DNA of 64,000 bases from Climacium dendroides (Eukaryota; Streptophyta; Bryopsida; Hypnales; Climaciaceae): NCBI GenBank assembly GCA_950106755.1, contig OX467091.1:21283538-21347537 (forward strand), written 5' to 3'. Made by a program: the position numbers and the translations under genes. Positions 26,338 through 38,300 of the stretch are shown piece by piece (within the stretch, counting starts at the first letter, position 1; every line of letters begins with the position of its first letter). The notes under the pieces are model-generated. The model searched no databases. It worked only from the letters and a program-made list of their open reading frames with translations, and was not told where the DNA came from.

Positions 26338-26735
26338 TTGCATCGATTGCTGAGCTCTGTTGCTCTCGCCAAGAGAGAAACGCAACCAGGTTTCGAACGA
26401 GATTATTGCAGCTTTGGAAGGCCTCACAATATCACCGACATTGTGAGAGCTATCTTTGAGGAGGCATCCAACCCACGTTCTTGGACATGGGATCCTGGTC
26501 AATTATCGAAAAATGATGATGATGAACTTGTAATCCGGATATGGATGCAGTCTGGGAGGGTTTTTTCCTTATTCCTGGGTCGATTTCAGCTTCCGCGAGG
26601 TTCACTGTGCATGCAGCGCAGAGGGGCTTTCTCATTTCGGTTGGAGATCCTTTCATTGCGAAGGTCTGTTCTACGATTTTTGTTAATGTAAAAGGAATTA
26701 TTTCGAGACGATCAAATTGTAATGCAGAATGAAGG
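26338..26735 (+). pseudogene. Coding-looking relic confined to copy A
   Basis: One frame reads LAKRETQPGFERDYCSFGRP and IVRAIFEEASNPRSWTWDPG, then DDDELVIRIWMQSG. After a frame change the next reads FFLIPGSISASARFTVHAA and FLISVGDPFIAKVCSTIFVN. Both have ordinary coding composition, so a single ancestral gene with one frameshift is likely. I do not recognise the family. It sits at the left edge of the 6.4-kb tract absent from copy B. Confidence 0.35.
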
Positions 26736-29565
26736 TGGAACCACCCATTCCCAACATGTAGGGTGCACAACTATTTTCGACCAAGGCTAGATAGAACATA
26801 TTTACAACCCCATCGGGAAATGTGACACATGGACCAAATTGTTATACAATGTGCGAGAAATATTGATTGGGAAAGTAGTCTCTTGAGTGATTGGAATTGG
26901 AAGCTACAAATTTGGAACACTTTTTGGCTCCCAAAATTCATAGTAATTTCAATTTCAACAATAAAATTACAAAAAAATTTGCAGTCCAAATATTTCTTAT
27001 CTCTCTATATGAGAAAATTTTCAATTGCCTCACACTACTGCTCGTCTGTCTTGAAATCGCTCAAGTGGTTGGCTTTGGGTGGTTCTACCTTAGAAGACAG
27101 ATTAGTCATATTAGTTGAAACTTGATGAATTTGAAATCATCTATGCCCAAAACCTAGAGTGAGTATCAATAATTATAAGAAAAAGAGAGCACTCAAAACT
27201 TTCATCAATGTAGATTGGAAAGATTATTATTTTGTCTAATCTAAGAAGGAGAGATGGTTTGTGGCCTCTTTCCAAGTCCCTATAGAAACTTGTAAAATTT
27301 TAAAATGTTTTTTTGAGTTGACTAGGATTCTTATTCTCATCTAAGCACAAGGAGTTAGTCAATTGCTACAAGTTCATGGAGTTTAGGAATTTCAAATATA
27401 ATGGCAACTAGCAATTGATATGCAATCAATAAAATACCTCTACTAAACAAAGTAGGGTTCTTACATGAACAAGGCTATTATTAAAGATCCTCGCCTTTGT
27501 TCTACATGCCTAAATTGCAAAAGCACTATTGCTTGCTAGAGCTTCCCAATTTTGCTTTTGGTCGTGGTTGCCACTCGTCATCATTAAACCTTCTATTGCT
27601 CCATCTTTCTAAGGAAATCGGGTGCCTCTTCTTGGATCCGACTTTCATCAATTGGCACTCATATTTGGAAGATGTAGTAGTTGTAGATGGTCTTTCTACT
27701 TCAAGAATAAGACATTGTTGGATAGTATTGTAAGTTTTGATATTATTGCAAATCAATTTGTTCCCCCTTGAAGTTTTTGGAATTTTGAAAGGATCTATTA
27801 GATTTGAAGAATGGGTACATGATTTGAGATTTTGTCTAGTTTTTTGGTGACTATTGCTTGAAGATTTTGAGTGTAGTATGGTGAGATTTTTGTATGACAA
27901 GGGTTTTTGAGTGCAAGTTAAGTTGCAATTTCTCTTGGTTCATCATAGAGTGTAGATTGGTGTTGGTGAATATGATCTATTTTTTGACTTATTGGTCAAT
28001 TACCTCTTGTTTATTAGTAGTCAAACATTCCATTTCTTCAAAAATAGAAAATTTGGAATGATGTTTTGATATGAATTTATTCTCTGTGTAAAAATTTGTA
28101 GATTTGCACTCAATTTTTTTTCAAACTAGAGTAGAAACTAAACTTAACAAGATTCATTTCAACAACTAGAGTCAATTGCAAAAAAGAACATTTTTATGGC
28201 TAAAACTACATTATATGGATAGTGTAGCTATAGTCTAAATATAGCATATATGATAGTATACTCCACGGACATTGTATTGTCAACTACACATTTGAGGTTA
28301 GATATTTGTGTAAAAAATGTTGTCACCAAAAGCCTTCAAAGTTGAAAATGGAGTTCTAAAACTTTTGGTCAATGGATGTAATTTGTAGCATGGAGAGCAA
28401 CAAAAGCTTGAGTTTTTGAACTTTCATCTCATAAGACAATGGAAGACCATAACTACATTTTCCTTTGTTAGTTTCTTTCTTAAATCAATATTTGGTTGTT
28501 CTAACAACCTATATTTGTATCTTTAGCAATAGTAGAATATCATAGATGCTTATCTTTTACACTATTTTGAGTCCATCATTCAATTTTGTTTATAAATTTG
28601 TAAATTTGTTCATAAATATATTAGAAATTTCCATTCTAAGGAGTCTCCAAAGTTCAAAACCTTCAATCAATCATCATTGGTAGTGGAATCCTAGTTTTAT
28701 TTATTTATTTTTTAAATGAACATAATTAGAATTTTACAATTATAAACCCATTGCAAAACACCATTTGGTAGCTAAAATTGGGCTCCTACATCTATGAGGG
28801 TTAAACGGGGTACCAATTTTTCATACATCTAGCAAATACAGTTAGAGCATCACCACCCGTCTTCCAAAATATGGCTTGCAAAATGAAGGGCCATCCACTT
28901 TGCAAGCCAAGTTGAAATGCTTTGTCCTACCCATAACTTGATAACAAGCCAAGCATGAATGAACTAGGAGGTAAGAAATAGAAAGGTAGCGGTATAACTA
29001 ATCAAATTTCCAACAATTCAAATAAATTGTTGATCAATTTCCAACAAATCAAATTATTGATAATTTCCAACAAATCAATTTGCAATGGATTGTTTAATAG
29101 GTGAGTCTATGAAATTGGAATGCCTGGGTCCAAATGAAATATCCATTTTTATTGTATTGCATAAAACACTCATTCTTGAGGGAAAAGAATTCTTTTTCTT
29201 GCATTCTTCCTCATCCTTCTTTCCACACACATTGAGCTCAATTTCTCAACAAATTCCACATATGCTACAAGTTGAAATGCTTAAGTTATCCGTTATGTTA
29301 GGTACCTCTACCTTAGTGTTGGCCCACAGCAAATCGAATGAAGAATGTATTTTGGTTACTATTTTATATTTAATTAATGTGCAATGCAATTATGAAACTC
29401 TTTCACGTGAATCACTCACTCTGTTTCTCTTCATGTTATGCAATGAAATTTGTAAAAAAAGTGAGGTTGCTTCAAATGACAGGCTCATTCAAGTTACCAT
29501 TTCCATAATGCTGACATAAGCTTAACAACTAAGTTTTCCGGCCTCTACAGTTGTTGTGTCCACTT
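26736..29565. other. Gene-poor AT-rich stretch
   Basis: Only short or low-complexity frames occur, including a 144-codon frame at 29,085-29,519 with no domain or coding-like composition. At 27,670-27,720 the wording GTTGTAGATGGTCTTTCTAC resembles 50,490-50,520, so the tract probably contains old repeat fragments. Confidence 0.4.
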
Positions 29566-30024
29566 TCATTCAATTTTCTTTCTGGCAGTGACTGCCACTT
29601 TTGGGTGCATTATACTGCGGTGAAGACAATGGGGCCTGTCAATAGCGCATTCATGCACAATGTGGAGACCCCTGAATCTTATCCCACTAGCTACAAAGTG
29701 TAAAGGTATGTCCCCACTTGGCGTTTGGTAACATTGGTTCTTAAAAGATAATACTCTGCACAAAGACCAGCATGCTTGTATTTTATGAAGACGCATTTAT
29801 TGCATTGATTCAGCGAAAATTGATTCTAAAGAATTTATCCAGCATTCAGATATGAAACCATAACATTCAACAACCTTCACAGAAGTTACCTTCTTCTCTC
29901 CAGAGTCCTCATCCATCCATCTCTGCAAAATGAAGAATACTTCAATATCAATGTCCTTTGACCATCTTCCTCCAAAAAAATTGATGGTAAAGTGAAGGGA
30001 ATCAAGGGATTGCTTCTCGGACAT
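29566..30024 (-). pseudogene. Coding-looking frame with one internal stop, unknown family
   Basis: One minus-strand frame runs for about 150 codons with a single TAA at 29,797. The first half reads MSEKQSLDSLHFTINFFGGR and DIDIEVFFILQRWMDEDSGE. The second includes SGDIPLHFVASGIRFRGLHI. The composition is protein-like. I cannot assign a family. It lies within the tract missing from copy B. Confidence 0.3.
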
Positions 30025-31014
30025 TTGTGGGTGTTAGGGAGGGGATGTCATTTTTATATTGAAATCAATTGACCATCATGAAACTTCAAAGGTTATGGGA
30101 TAATTTGAAATTGAGAGCTTCACCACTCATTGTCAAAACGTAGAAATTATGTTTGAAGTAGAATTTCAGACCTCATTTAGGTATAATATTATTAATTTTT
30201 TCAGAAAACTTTGAATTAATAGAAGTTAATAAATCAAATTAACTTCCATCTCCAAAAATCCGTTTGTAATTATGAGTCTCCAATCAAAAGTTATGAACAA
30301 ATTTATGAGCAGGGTTGAAAGGGACATTTTCTTGGACATTTTCAAACATTCTCTTTGATTTTTGTGCCTAACTTTTGATTAGAGGATCAAAATTACAAAA
30401 TAATTTTCGAAGATGGAAGTTAACTTGATTTATCAACTTCTACAAGTTCAAGGTTTTTTGAAAAAAATTATTCTACTATGCCTAAATGAGGTTTGAAATT
30501 CTAATTCAAACATAATTCTTGCTTTTGCTTTTGACTTAACTATGAGCAATTGAGGTCCTCCTAATTCTCATTCAAATATCCCACATGGTTTGTTTTACTT
30601 ATTACCACCCCATATGTACATAAAAAGCTTGTATTGATCCCATAGATAAATATGTGAGTGTGTCTCTTCAATTCAAATCGCAATGCTCTTTGGATGAAAG
30701 CCACCACTCTTTCCTAATCGCCCATCCAAGGTCCCTTTAACTAAGACCAATGTTCACTTTATGAAATCCACATTTTCAAGAGATTCAGAAGCTTTCATTA
30801 CAGGTGATTTTAGTAGTGGTGGGCCAGAGTTCGCAGATGATTTAATAGTCTTTGTACTGCTCTTACCTTGATGCCACATCATGCGCCACGTTGGTTCGGT
30901 GAATACCAAACAACGCAGGTGCGAATACGCTGTAAATTCTTCACGTAATATTGTTGCCTAAGAACCTTGCTAAGACCAAGTGTGGACGTACCTTAATCCA
31001 CATTCTCTTGCTAA

Positions 31015-31954
31015 TTAACCCCTAAAGGACCATTGTCCCTTCGGGGGACAAATTGGATTTCGGGCAGGTACCTACGGGCTGAAATTTTGTCATGATTTTT
31101 TGAAACATTTTTTGAGGATAGAAAAACTGATGAGTTTTGTGGGAATATAATTTTTTTCACATTTGGTGCCTGGAAACAAAAGTTATGACCAAATAAGCTC
31201 AAAGTAGGGGACGGGGGGCAGTCCGGGCAGCAAAAAAAAATTTGCAAAATTTTGAATTTTTCTTTTTGGGATTTTTTTTCTTGTAGATTATATTTTTTTC
31301 TACATGGGAAGCTTTGATTCATTCCATTTGGACTTATTATGAGAAAGTTATGGACAATCTTGTTTTTCGGGCAATTAGAGCATCTTCTTGAAAAAATAAC
31401 TTATAGAATTCATTTCTGAATGCAATTTTTACAATTTTTTTGAAAAAAAAATTTTACATGATTTTGTTTGCTTGCTAAAAAAATCTCACCATTGGGATTA
31501 GTGCATTTTAATTTCATCTTAAAGATATTAATAATTTAGATTTTCCTTCATTCTCATACCTACTTCTACTTAATAATTTTTCTAAGCATGAAAATTAATT
31601 TTTTTTTAAAATTTTCTTTTTTCCTAGACTCTCAACTCAATATCACACAATAAGGATTTAAAGCTCAAAACTTTGTAGTGCAAAAAATTTAAGTTAAAAA
31701 AGTTCAAAGTCAAATAATCCAGTCCCACAAGGTGCTGAAAAAATTGTTTTTTCCACTTTAAATGCAAATATCTTTTAATCTATGTGGTCAAAATGTCTGA
31801 AATTTTTTCACACATTTTCATACTAGTAAGGTATAAGATCCTATGGTTAGATGTGCATAAAAAATAATTTTCAAATTTTTTTACTCTTTGCTACAGAAAT
31901 GACAGTTTTGAGTGTTTTTTGGCAGAAATAAGGCCTTGGTCTTTTAGGGGTTAA
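31015..31954. mobile_element. 940-bp DNA element with TTAACCCCTAAA terminal inverted repeats
   Basis: The left end is TTAACCCCTAAAGGACCA and the right end, reverse-complemented, is TTAACCCCTAAAAGACCA, a nearly perfect 18-bp inverted repeat. Internally diverged relatives lie at 43,337-43,870 (opposite strand) and 46,655-47,297. No transposase frame is present, so it is a non-autonomous element. I could not decide on a target-site duplication. Confidence 0.7.
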
Positions 31955-33799
31955 AAGGTTAAGTAGCCTGCTGTCTACTATTTCACCAAGAAATGCTAAT
32001 CAGCAACTTTGAAAGCAAACGTACACAACCGAGACATAATTAAATAAGACTGAGCCTGAAGTCCCCAACTCAAGTGTTGGGAAAGAAGCGCTCGATAGAG
32101 TAATCCTGAAATACCACAGACGCAGAGAATCAAACAGTGAAATTTGAGAAGTAACAAGAGACCTCTCAAGAGCGATATATTTAATGAAGCCGAACTTGAA
32201 CAGTAATACCCCAAATAAACCTAGATCGTTCGCATATATATACAGAATGTATATTGGAAGTAAAAGTCCGAGAGAAACAAACGCATAGCAATCAATTCCG
32301 CAGTGGCGCAAGTTGAAATCCTCACCTAAATCGATATCTACAGTTCACTAGGTCGACACTAGCTCCGTAACTTGGAAATCCAAACTCACCAATAATATTA
32401 CATTGTCCCGGCAAGAGCTGCGTCGACCCGGGAAGTAAGGAAATAGGTAGCTAACCGTGAACTAATGAAATCACGACAGCTGGCAGCCCGACTTGGGTGG
32501 AGTGGTGGCCAAGTCTTCTCTACCATTTGTTTCGTTCTCCAACTTCCGTAGCTGACTAGGGTAAGCCTCCATCTCAAGCTTCCTCTCTCTGTTCTGCACC
32601 TTGCGAGCCTCCTTTCCTATGCCCCATATATACCCTTCAAATTTCGAGTCCCCAAAGTTCTCACCTTTTCTAGTTCCAAGTCGGTTTGTTTCACTGTCGA
32701 ATTCGATCCAGACGATCTATGCGGAATTTGTGAGGAATGGATCAGGTGTGACGAGGAGGTTTGCGTTCTGATGTCGTGGTTATGTCTTCTGAGGGGTTTT
32801 AGCGGTAAGTTGTCGGTGTTAGTGGTTTGCTGGGCATTTGCAGGTGGAAGGTTGGTTTTGGTGAGGAGAAGGGGGGGTTCTGAATTGTGAAGGTGTCGGT
32901 GGGGTTTTGTGCAGGTGAGTAGGAAGAGTCCGAACAGGGACAGGGCTCCTGTGGAAAGTGTTGAATGAGTGGATTATTTTTGGTGCTCAGTAGATTGGAG
33001 TTCTGTCGGCAATCGTTGTTCTCTGTGGCGTCTGTGAAGAAGTGTAAAAGTCGGAGGACGTGGTGGAATTGTCGGTAGGGGAGAGTTAGGAAGAGGACTG
33101 GACGGTGGGCGTGAGATTTGCAAGTAGGTTCAGGTATGTCCTTGAATCCCTAATGGACGCAAGCAGAACTCGGGTGTTACTGTTTGGATTCCAGTTTGGA
33201 GTAGGTCAGAGGGAGCTTTGTTTCGTCTCCTCTTATTTCGTTTTTCTATCACCGACTACGGTGTTTGGTGCTGACTTCGGTGGTATGGAATCCGTCTCCC
33301 TTCAAATTCTATTATTTTCACAATACGATCCACGGATTTGGCCATTCGAGAAGCATGAATCCTCAGTCTTTTAGGGTTTGATCATGTTGTTTCGTGTTGT
33401 GGGAGCAGAGTGGTATGGCGATGATTCTAGGGTCTGGCCATAAGTGCTGGAGGAGCCTTGTCCATCTCGTCTTGTTCAACCTTTGTGGAACCAGTCCGCA
33501 TAGTACTCGTGCACGTATCTCGGTAGACTTTGTCAGGATCAGGGTTGTGGGAACTCGAAATGTTTGGCTTTGTTTCATTTTGAAACGGCGGTTTTGATTG
33601 CGTTCACTGCGGTCTTTCCAGTCTGTTTCCAAGTCTCTGTTCTTGAGCTGCGCTTTCACACCCAATACTATGATTTTCAAAGTGGTCCAATTATTACTAA
33701 ACTAGGTACTAGGAATGGAACGAAACGAGAATCAAACGTCTTTATTCCGTTTTCCCTTGAGCATGGTCAGGATGAACTACCATTAGTAATCGTGTTTCC
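31955..33799 (+). promoter_or_regulatory. GC-rich leader-like region upstream of the TNL gene
   Basis: From about 32,400 the composition becomes GC-rich and pyrimidine tracts appear (CTTCCTCTCTCTGTTCTG). The part after 32,745 is duplicated at 62,140-63,185. A canonical donor, CC|GTAAGT, sits at 33,799/33,800. In copy B the same site reads CCCATAAGT, so it is lost there. This may be the promoter, 5'-UTR and first intron boundary of the TNL gene. Open frames here (for example 33,105-33,374) show no domain. Confidence 0.4.
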
Positions 33800-35362
33800 G
33801 TAAGTATTCTGAGCTTATTGCTGTGAGTCGATCAATTGTTTGAAATCTGAAGCTCTTGGGACACAAGCGATCTACCAATCTTCTAAAGAGAGCTTTGATT
33901 GTATGGTACTTACAGATGTATATAGAGAGCTAAATGGGTGGTAGTGGAAGTGAATGTTTTCCGCTTTGTTATAGGGGTATCTGAAATCATACCACATCAT
34001 ATAGGCACAAAATTGCAATAAGATATTGTGATTTGGGGATCTTTCAAAATTTCAAATAGGTACAGTAACTAGACTGTGCATGCTAATTTCATTTCATTTG
34101 CGGGCCCATTTTTAAAAAGTTCATTTTAATGGCTGAAATTGGATATAGAACAAGGAGGTAGTAAGGGTCCTATACATTTAGTAGGAAAGTTTTGTCATTG
34201 GTGGATTTCGTTCTTCAATGAAAAGCTTTTCACCACCAAGTGTTGCATACCCACTCATGTAACTCTCCCAAAACCAAATTGGTAGCCATCATCCATATTT
34301 TAGTAAGAATTGCATCTTGTTTGATCATTCCTTGTGAACTTGGTATACTTTTTGTTGCAAAGTTAAGTTTGGACCAATTGGGCTAGGTTCATTTTGGATC
34401 CCATTGAATGAGAAAGTTAGCAACTTCTTTCACCTTGTCAAAAACAAAAGAATTATTATTTTATATCATGCAATGATCAATTTTGGAATATTGGAATTTT
34501 TGTTTTGAATGAAGGATTTGGAATTTGGAAAGAGTGTTGACAAAAGTACCAAACTAATTGTTCCAAAATTAGGGCAGATTTTTACACAAAAATCCACTTG
34601 TGCTTTTTGTTTGATTGAAATGTTGTAACCAATCTTCTTATACTGAGATTTAGTTGGTAATCTTGGTAGGGTTTTTTGTCGAGTCTTATGTGGTTGTTGG
34701 ATCATTTGCATGGGATTGGTAGCCTTTCTTTGGAATCAAGTTTGACGTGTTGGTTGCATTTGTAGAGATAAGATGAGGCACTTGCCATCATTGCTTGCTT
34801 GCAAAGGTGCCTTCATTGTCATTGTGTTCTTTGATGGAGTTGTGTCTTCATTGAAGTTTGGAGAATTTTTCAAGACTACTTGACCTTGGTGAATACTTTG
34901 TTTTTTAATTTTCTTTCGTTCTTGAAGCTTGTCACACTCATTTCTTGACCTTGAACCACTCACCATTTGTTATAAGAGTTGTCTAATAAACTCTAACTTG
35001 AATGAGATTATGGGATACTATTTTGTAACATTGGATCCTTGTACATTATTTTGGCTTCTTGAAATGTACAAACAAATCTTGTGTGTGTTGGTGTGAATCT
35101 AGTGTCTTTGGTAGTTAGAGAAGAACATAATACCTTCATTAAAGAGAATGGTGTGAATCTCAAAAGAAATTGTTTGTGTTAAGAGGTGTTGTGTGGATGG
35201 TCAATTTCCAATTGGTTTCAATTGATTAGGTATTCTGGATGTTCACTTTTCACCTCATTTGTCTTCCAAAAACCTTGGAATTGAATTAGATGACAACTAT
35301 GAGTGAATCTTTCATAGTCAAATGTTGTGATGATGTTTCTCAGACCAAAAATGATTTGAAGC

Positions 35363-38300
35363 ATGGAACAAGGGAGCACAAGCTTGTCTACAAGCAATGG
35401 CTATGGGTTAGTAGTACTTGTGAATTGTGATATCTTGCATCATTATTCACCTAAAGAGCAAATGTTGTGATTGCAATTGTTGAAGTACATTGGGTTAACC
35501 TTGATTATAAAACAATGTCTTGTTTCTCTTTTGCAATTGATTGATTGGTTGGTAATTCTTTTTGTGTGGATAGGACCTACACATTACAACCAAAAAACAA
35601 GGTCTTTTTGAGCCATAGTGGAGCACAAAAAGGGTTTGTGGAACAATTATGTGTGGACTTGGAGAGATGCGATCGCTATCCATTTTTCGACAAACGTCGG
35701 GATTGCTTGCCCATTGGAAAGGAATTTCCAAGTCTTATCTTTGAAGCTATTGAACAATGTGAAGTTGGTGTGGTGGTGCTATCAGAGGAATTCTTTACTT
35801 CCAAATGGCCTATGTTGGAGTTGGTGGCCATGGCCACTCTCAAAAAGAGGAAGCCAAACTTCACAATAATGCCTGTGTATCTTGGCATTACATTTTCTCA
35901 ATGTCGTGATACGGATAACCAAAAAAGATGGTTATCATTGTGGCAAAGTTGGGCGGAATGTGATAGAAGGATTGATGTGAAGGATTGGGAGAATGCCTTG
36001 CAATTGTTTGGCCCAACCAATGGCTTGAAGTACAACTTTGAATTGGGGGAAGTGAAGTTTCGAGAGGAGATGGTTGAAGCTATTTGTAAGTTAGTTCCCC
36101 CAGGAACAAGGTTTGAAGATTCCCATGTTCAAGGGAGGTCTCGTTTGTGCAAGGTTTGTGTGAAAGTCCATCATTTTGGACCCTTTTTTCATGTCCTTTG
36201 TGAACAATTATCAGGGTGTCATTTGGATGCCTAGAAGTATGGTCTTGTGTTGGTATTCATCAATTGGTTTTGTGTAAATTGCTTGATTTTAATTTGTTGT
36301 TGCTTCTTTTGGTTTTTGTATAGGTGATCCATGAAAGAATCAAGGAATCCAAAGTGTCCTTGTTGCATGGGGTGCATATAGTAGGCATATATGGAGTTGG
36401 AGGTATTGGAAAAACCACCATTTGCAAGGCTATGTGTAATGATTTCCTGGAGGAGTATCGTGACAAAGTTTGTCATGTTGAGTTGGGAAGTCGAAGTGAA
36501 GAAGAAGTCTTCAAAGAAGTACTTGGAAAACTTACGGACAAAAATCTTGCCTATTTGAGAGCTATGGATGTGGTCCAGGTTTGTTGAATTGACCATAGTT
36601 TGAAAAGTTTGAATACATTTTTTGAATTTTTTTGTGTATTATAGTGGTGTGCATTTGGACAATGTGTTGGTGTTTTTTTGACTTGATTGGAAGTTTCCGT
36701 ACTTTAATTTGCTTGTCTAGCATTGAACTTAAGATTTTGTTGTTTTGCAGTATCAACACCACTTGATGAGAGATATGATGAATGTCAAAGTATTTTTGAC
36801 GATTGACAATGTATCAAGTGCAACAACCAATCAAGCTTTGACTCTTCTACAAGCAAACTATGGTCCTGGGAGTATGGTGCTTGTGACAGCACGTTCTTTG
36901 AATGAATTAAAGTCCCTAGGAATTGATACAAGGGAATGCATGGAGATGCCTGAGTTGGAGTTGGATGAAGCAAGGTCTTTATTCCTTTATCATGTTGCAT
37001 GTGTCCCACCTACATTTTCAAACAACAAGGGTGACCTTGATTTGATTTCATCTTGTGTTAAGCGATGTCATTTCAAGAAAGGTGATGGCATTAGTTATCA
37101 TTATCATCCATTGGCGTTGCGAGTGTTGGGCGAGCAGTTGCGTTGTGTTGGTTATGTTCCGTCACGGTGGAGGTTGCTCTTGTATGAAATAGATTTTTTG
37201 AATCCTTTTCGAGAGCCCCAGCACCCTGTGTTCTCCATCTTGAGAAGAAGCTTTGATGCATTGCATCCCGATGACCAACTTCTATTCATGGATGTGGCCC
37301 TATTTGCACCTTATCGTGGTTTAAACTATTCACCGAAGTGGAGCTTTCTTAAATGGTTGAGTATGGTCCATGGAATACCTTTGAATAATGTGATGGAACG
37401 GGTGAGTGTTCTTTGAATTCATGGTTGTCAATGTTTGTTTCTTTTGATGAGATGTAGAGTGGGACTATTTTTTTGCATGAATTTTGAATTTTTCACTTTT
37501 GAGATTTTAGTGGTTGGTACTTTTTGTCTATCTTTTTTTATCAATTTGACATTCAAAGGCCAATGGCTGGGGCTACTATAATTTTTGGAGCTAGATGAGG
37601 ACCTTCAGAGAAATGTTGCATTTGACAATTTTTTTTTTTTGCAGTTGGAGAACCTGAAGAGGAAATCAGTACTAGATAATCTTGGCAATGGTTTTGGTAG
37701 AATCGGCATGCATGACTTGTGGCGCGAGTTTGCAAGATTGGAAACTAAAGTTGGCAAGTTTGAAGATAGACGATGGATTTTTGAGTGGGATGAGTACAAT
37801 GTGTTTGGTGAAACCAATGTGTCTAGGGAGGATGGTTCGGTTAATCTAAGCCGGATGTTTTTTTTGGACAAGGGATTTATGAAGTTAAAGGATGTGAATT
37901 TTGCAAGTTTCCCCAATGTGACAATTTTAAAGCTCTGTACACTATTTGCAAGTGTGCAGGTCCTAGATTTAAGAGGGCTGAAACATCTGAAGAGTTTGGA
38001 ATTAGAATCTGAGTGCTACTTGAACTTTAATGAATCACGGCTATTGATATCAGTGATCGGTTTGGGTTCATTGTCGCAGCTAGTTTTTCTACGATGGTTG
38101 AACATCCCATCAAAATCATCTTGCATTGATGAGATCGGTTGTTTGACAAACCTCCAAGTATTGGATTTATAAAAATGTAGCCAAGTACCAAATTTGAGGA
38201 ACCTCATTTCACTAGAAGTTGTTTCTTTGGGGGAGAATGTCACTATGGCAACTATTCCCAACTTGAGCTCGAGGCACACCAACTTGCAGTTCTTGAATTT

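Noticed and set aside
27497..27900. Copia-type retrotransposon fragment
   Set aside because: Frames on both strands were inspected, but no integrase, reverse transcriptase or RNase H motif could be read.
29085..29519. 144-codon frame as a gene
   Set aside because: Composition follows the AT-rich background, with no domain, no homologous copy in the window and no splice context.
33564..33803. 79-codon frame ending at the GTAAGT donor as a TNL first coding exon
   Set aside because: The phase fits, but the frame has no ATG back to a stop at 33,501, and the residues are not TIR-like. The 35,363 exon is a better start. It is kept only as a possible leader exon.
35290..35406. ATG at 35,290 as TNL start
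   Set aside because: Its frame reaches the donor in phase 0, which does not fit the phase-2 acceptor at 35,573.
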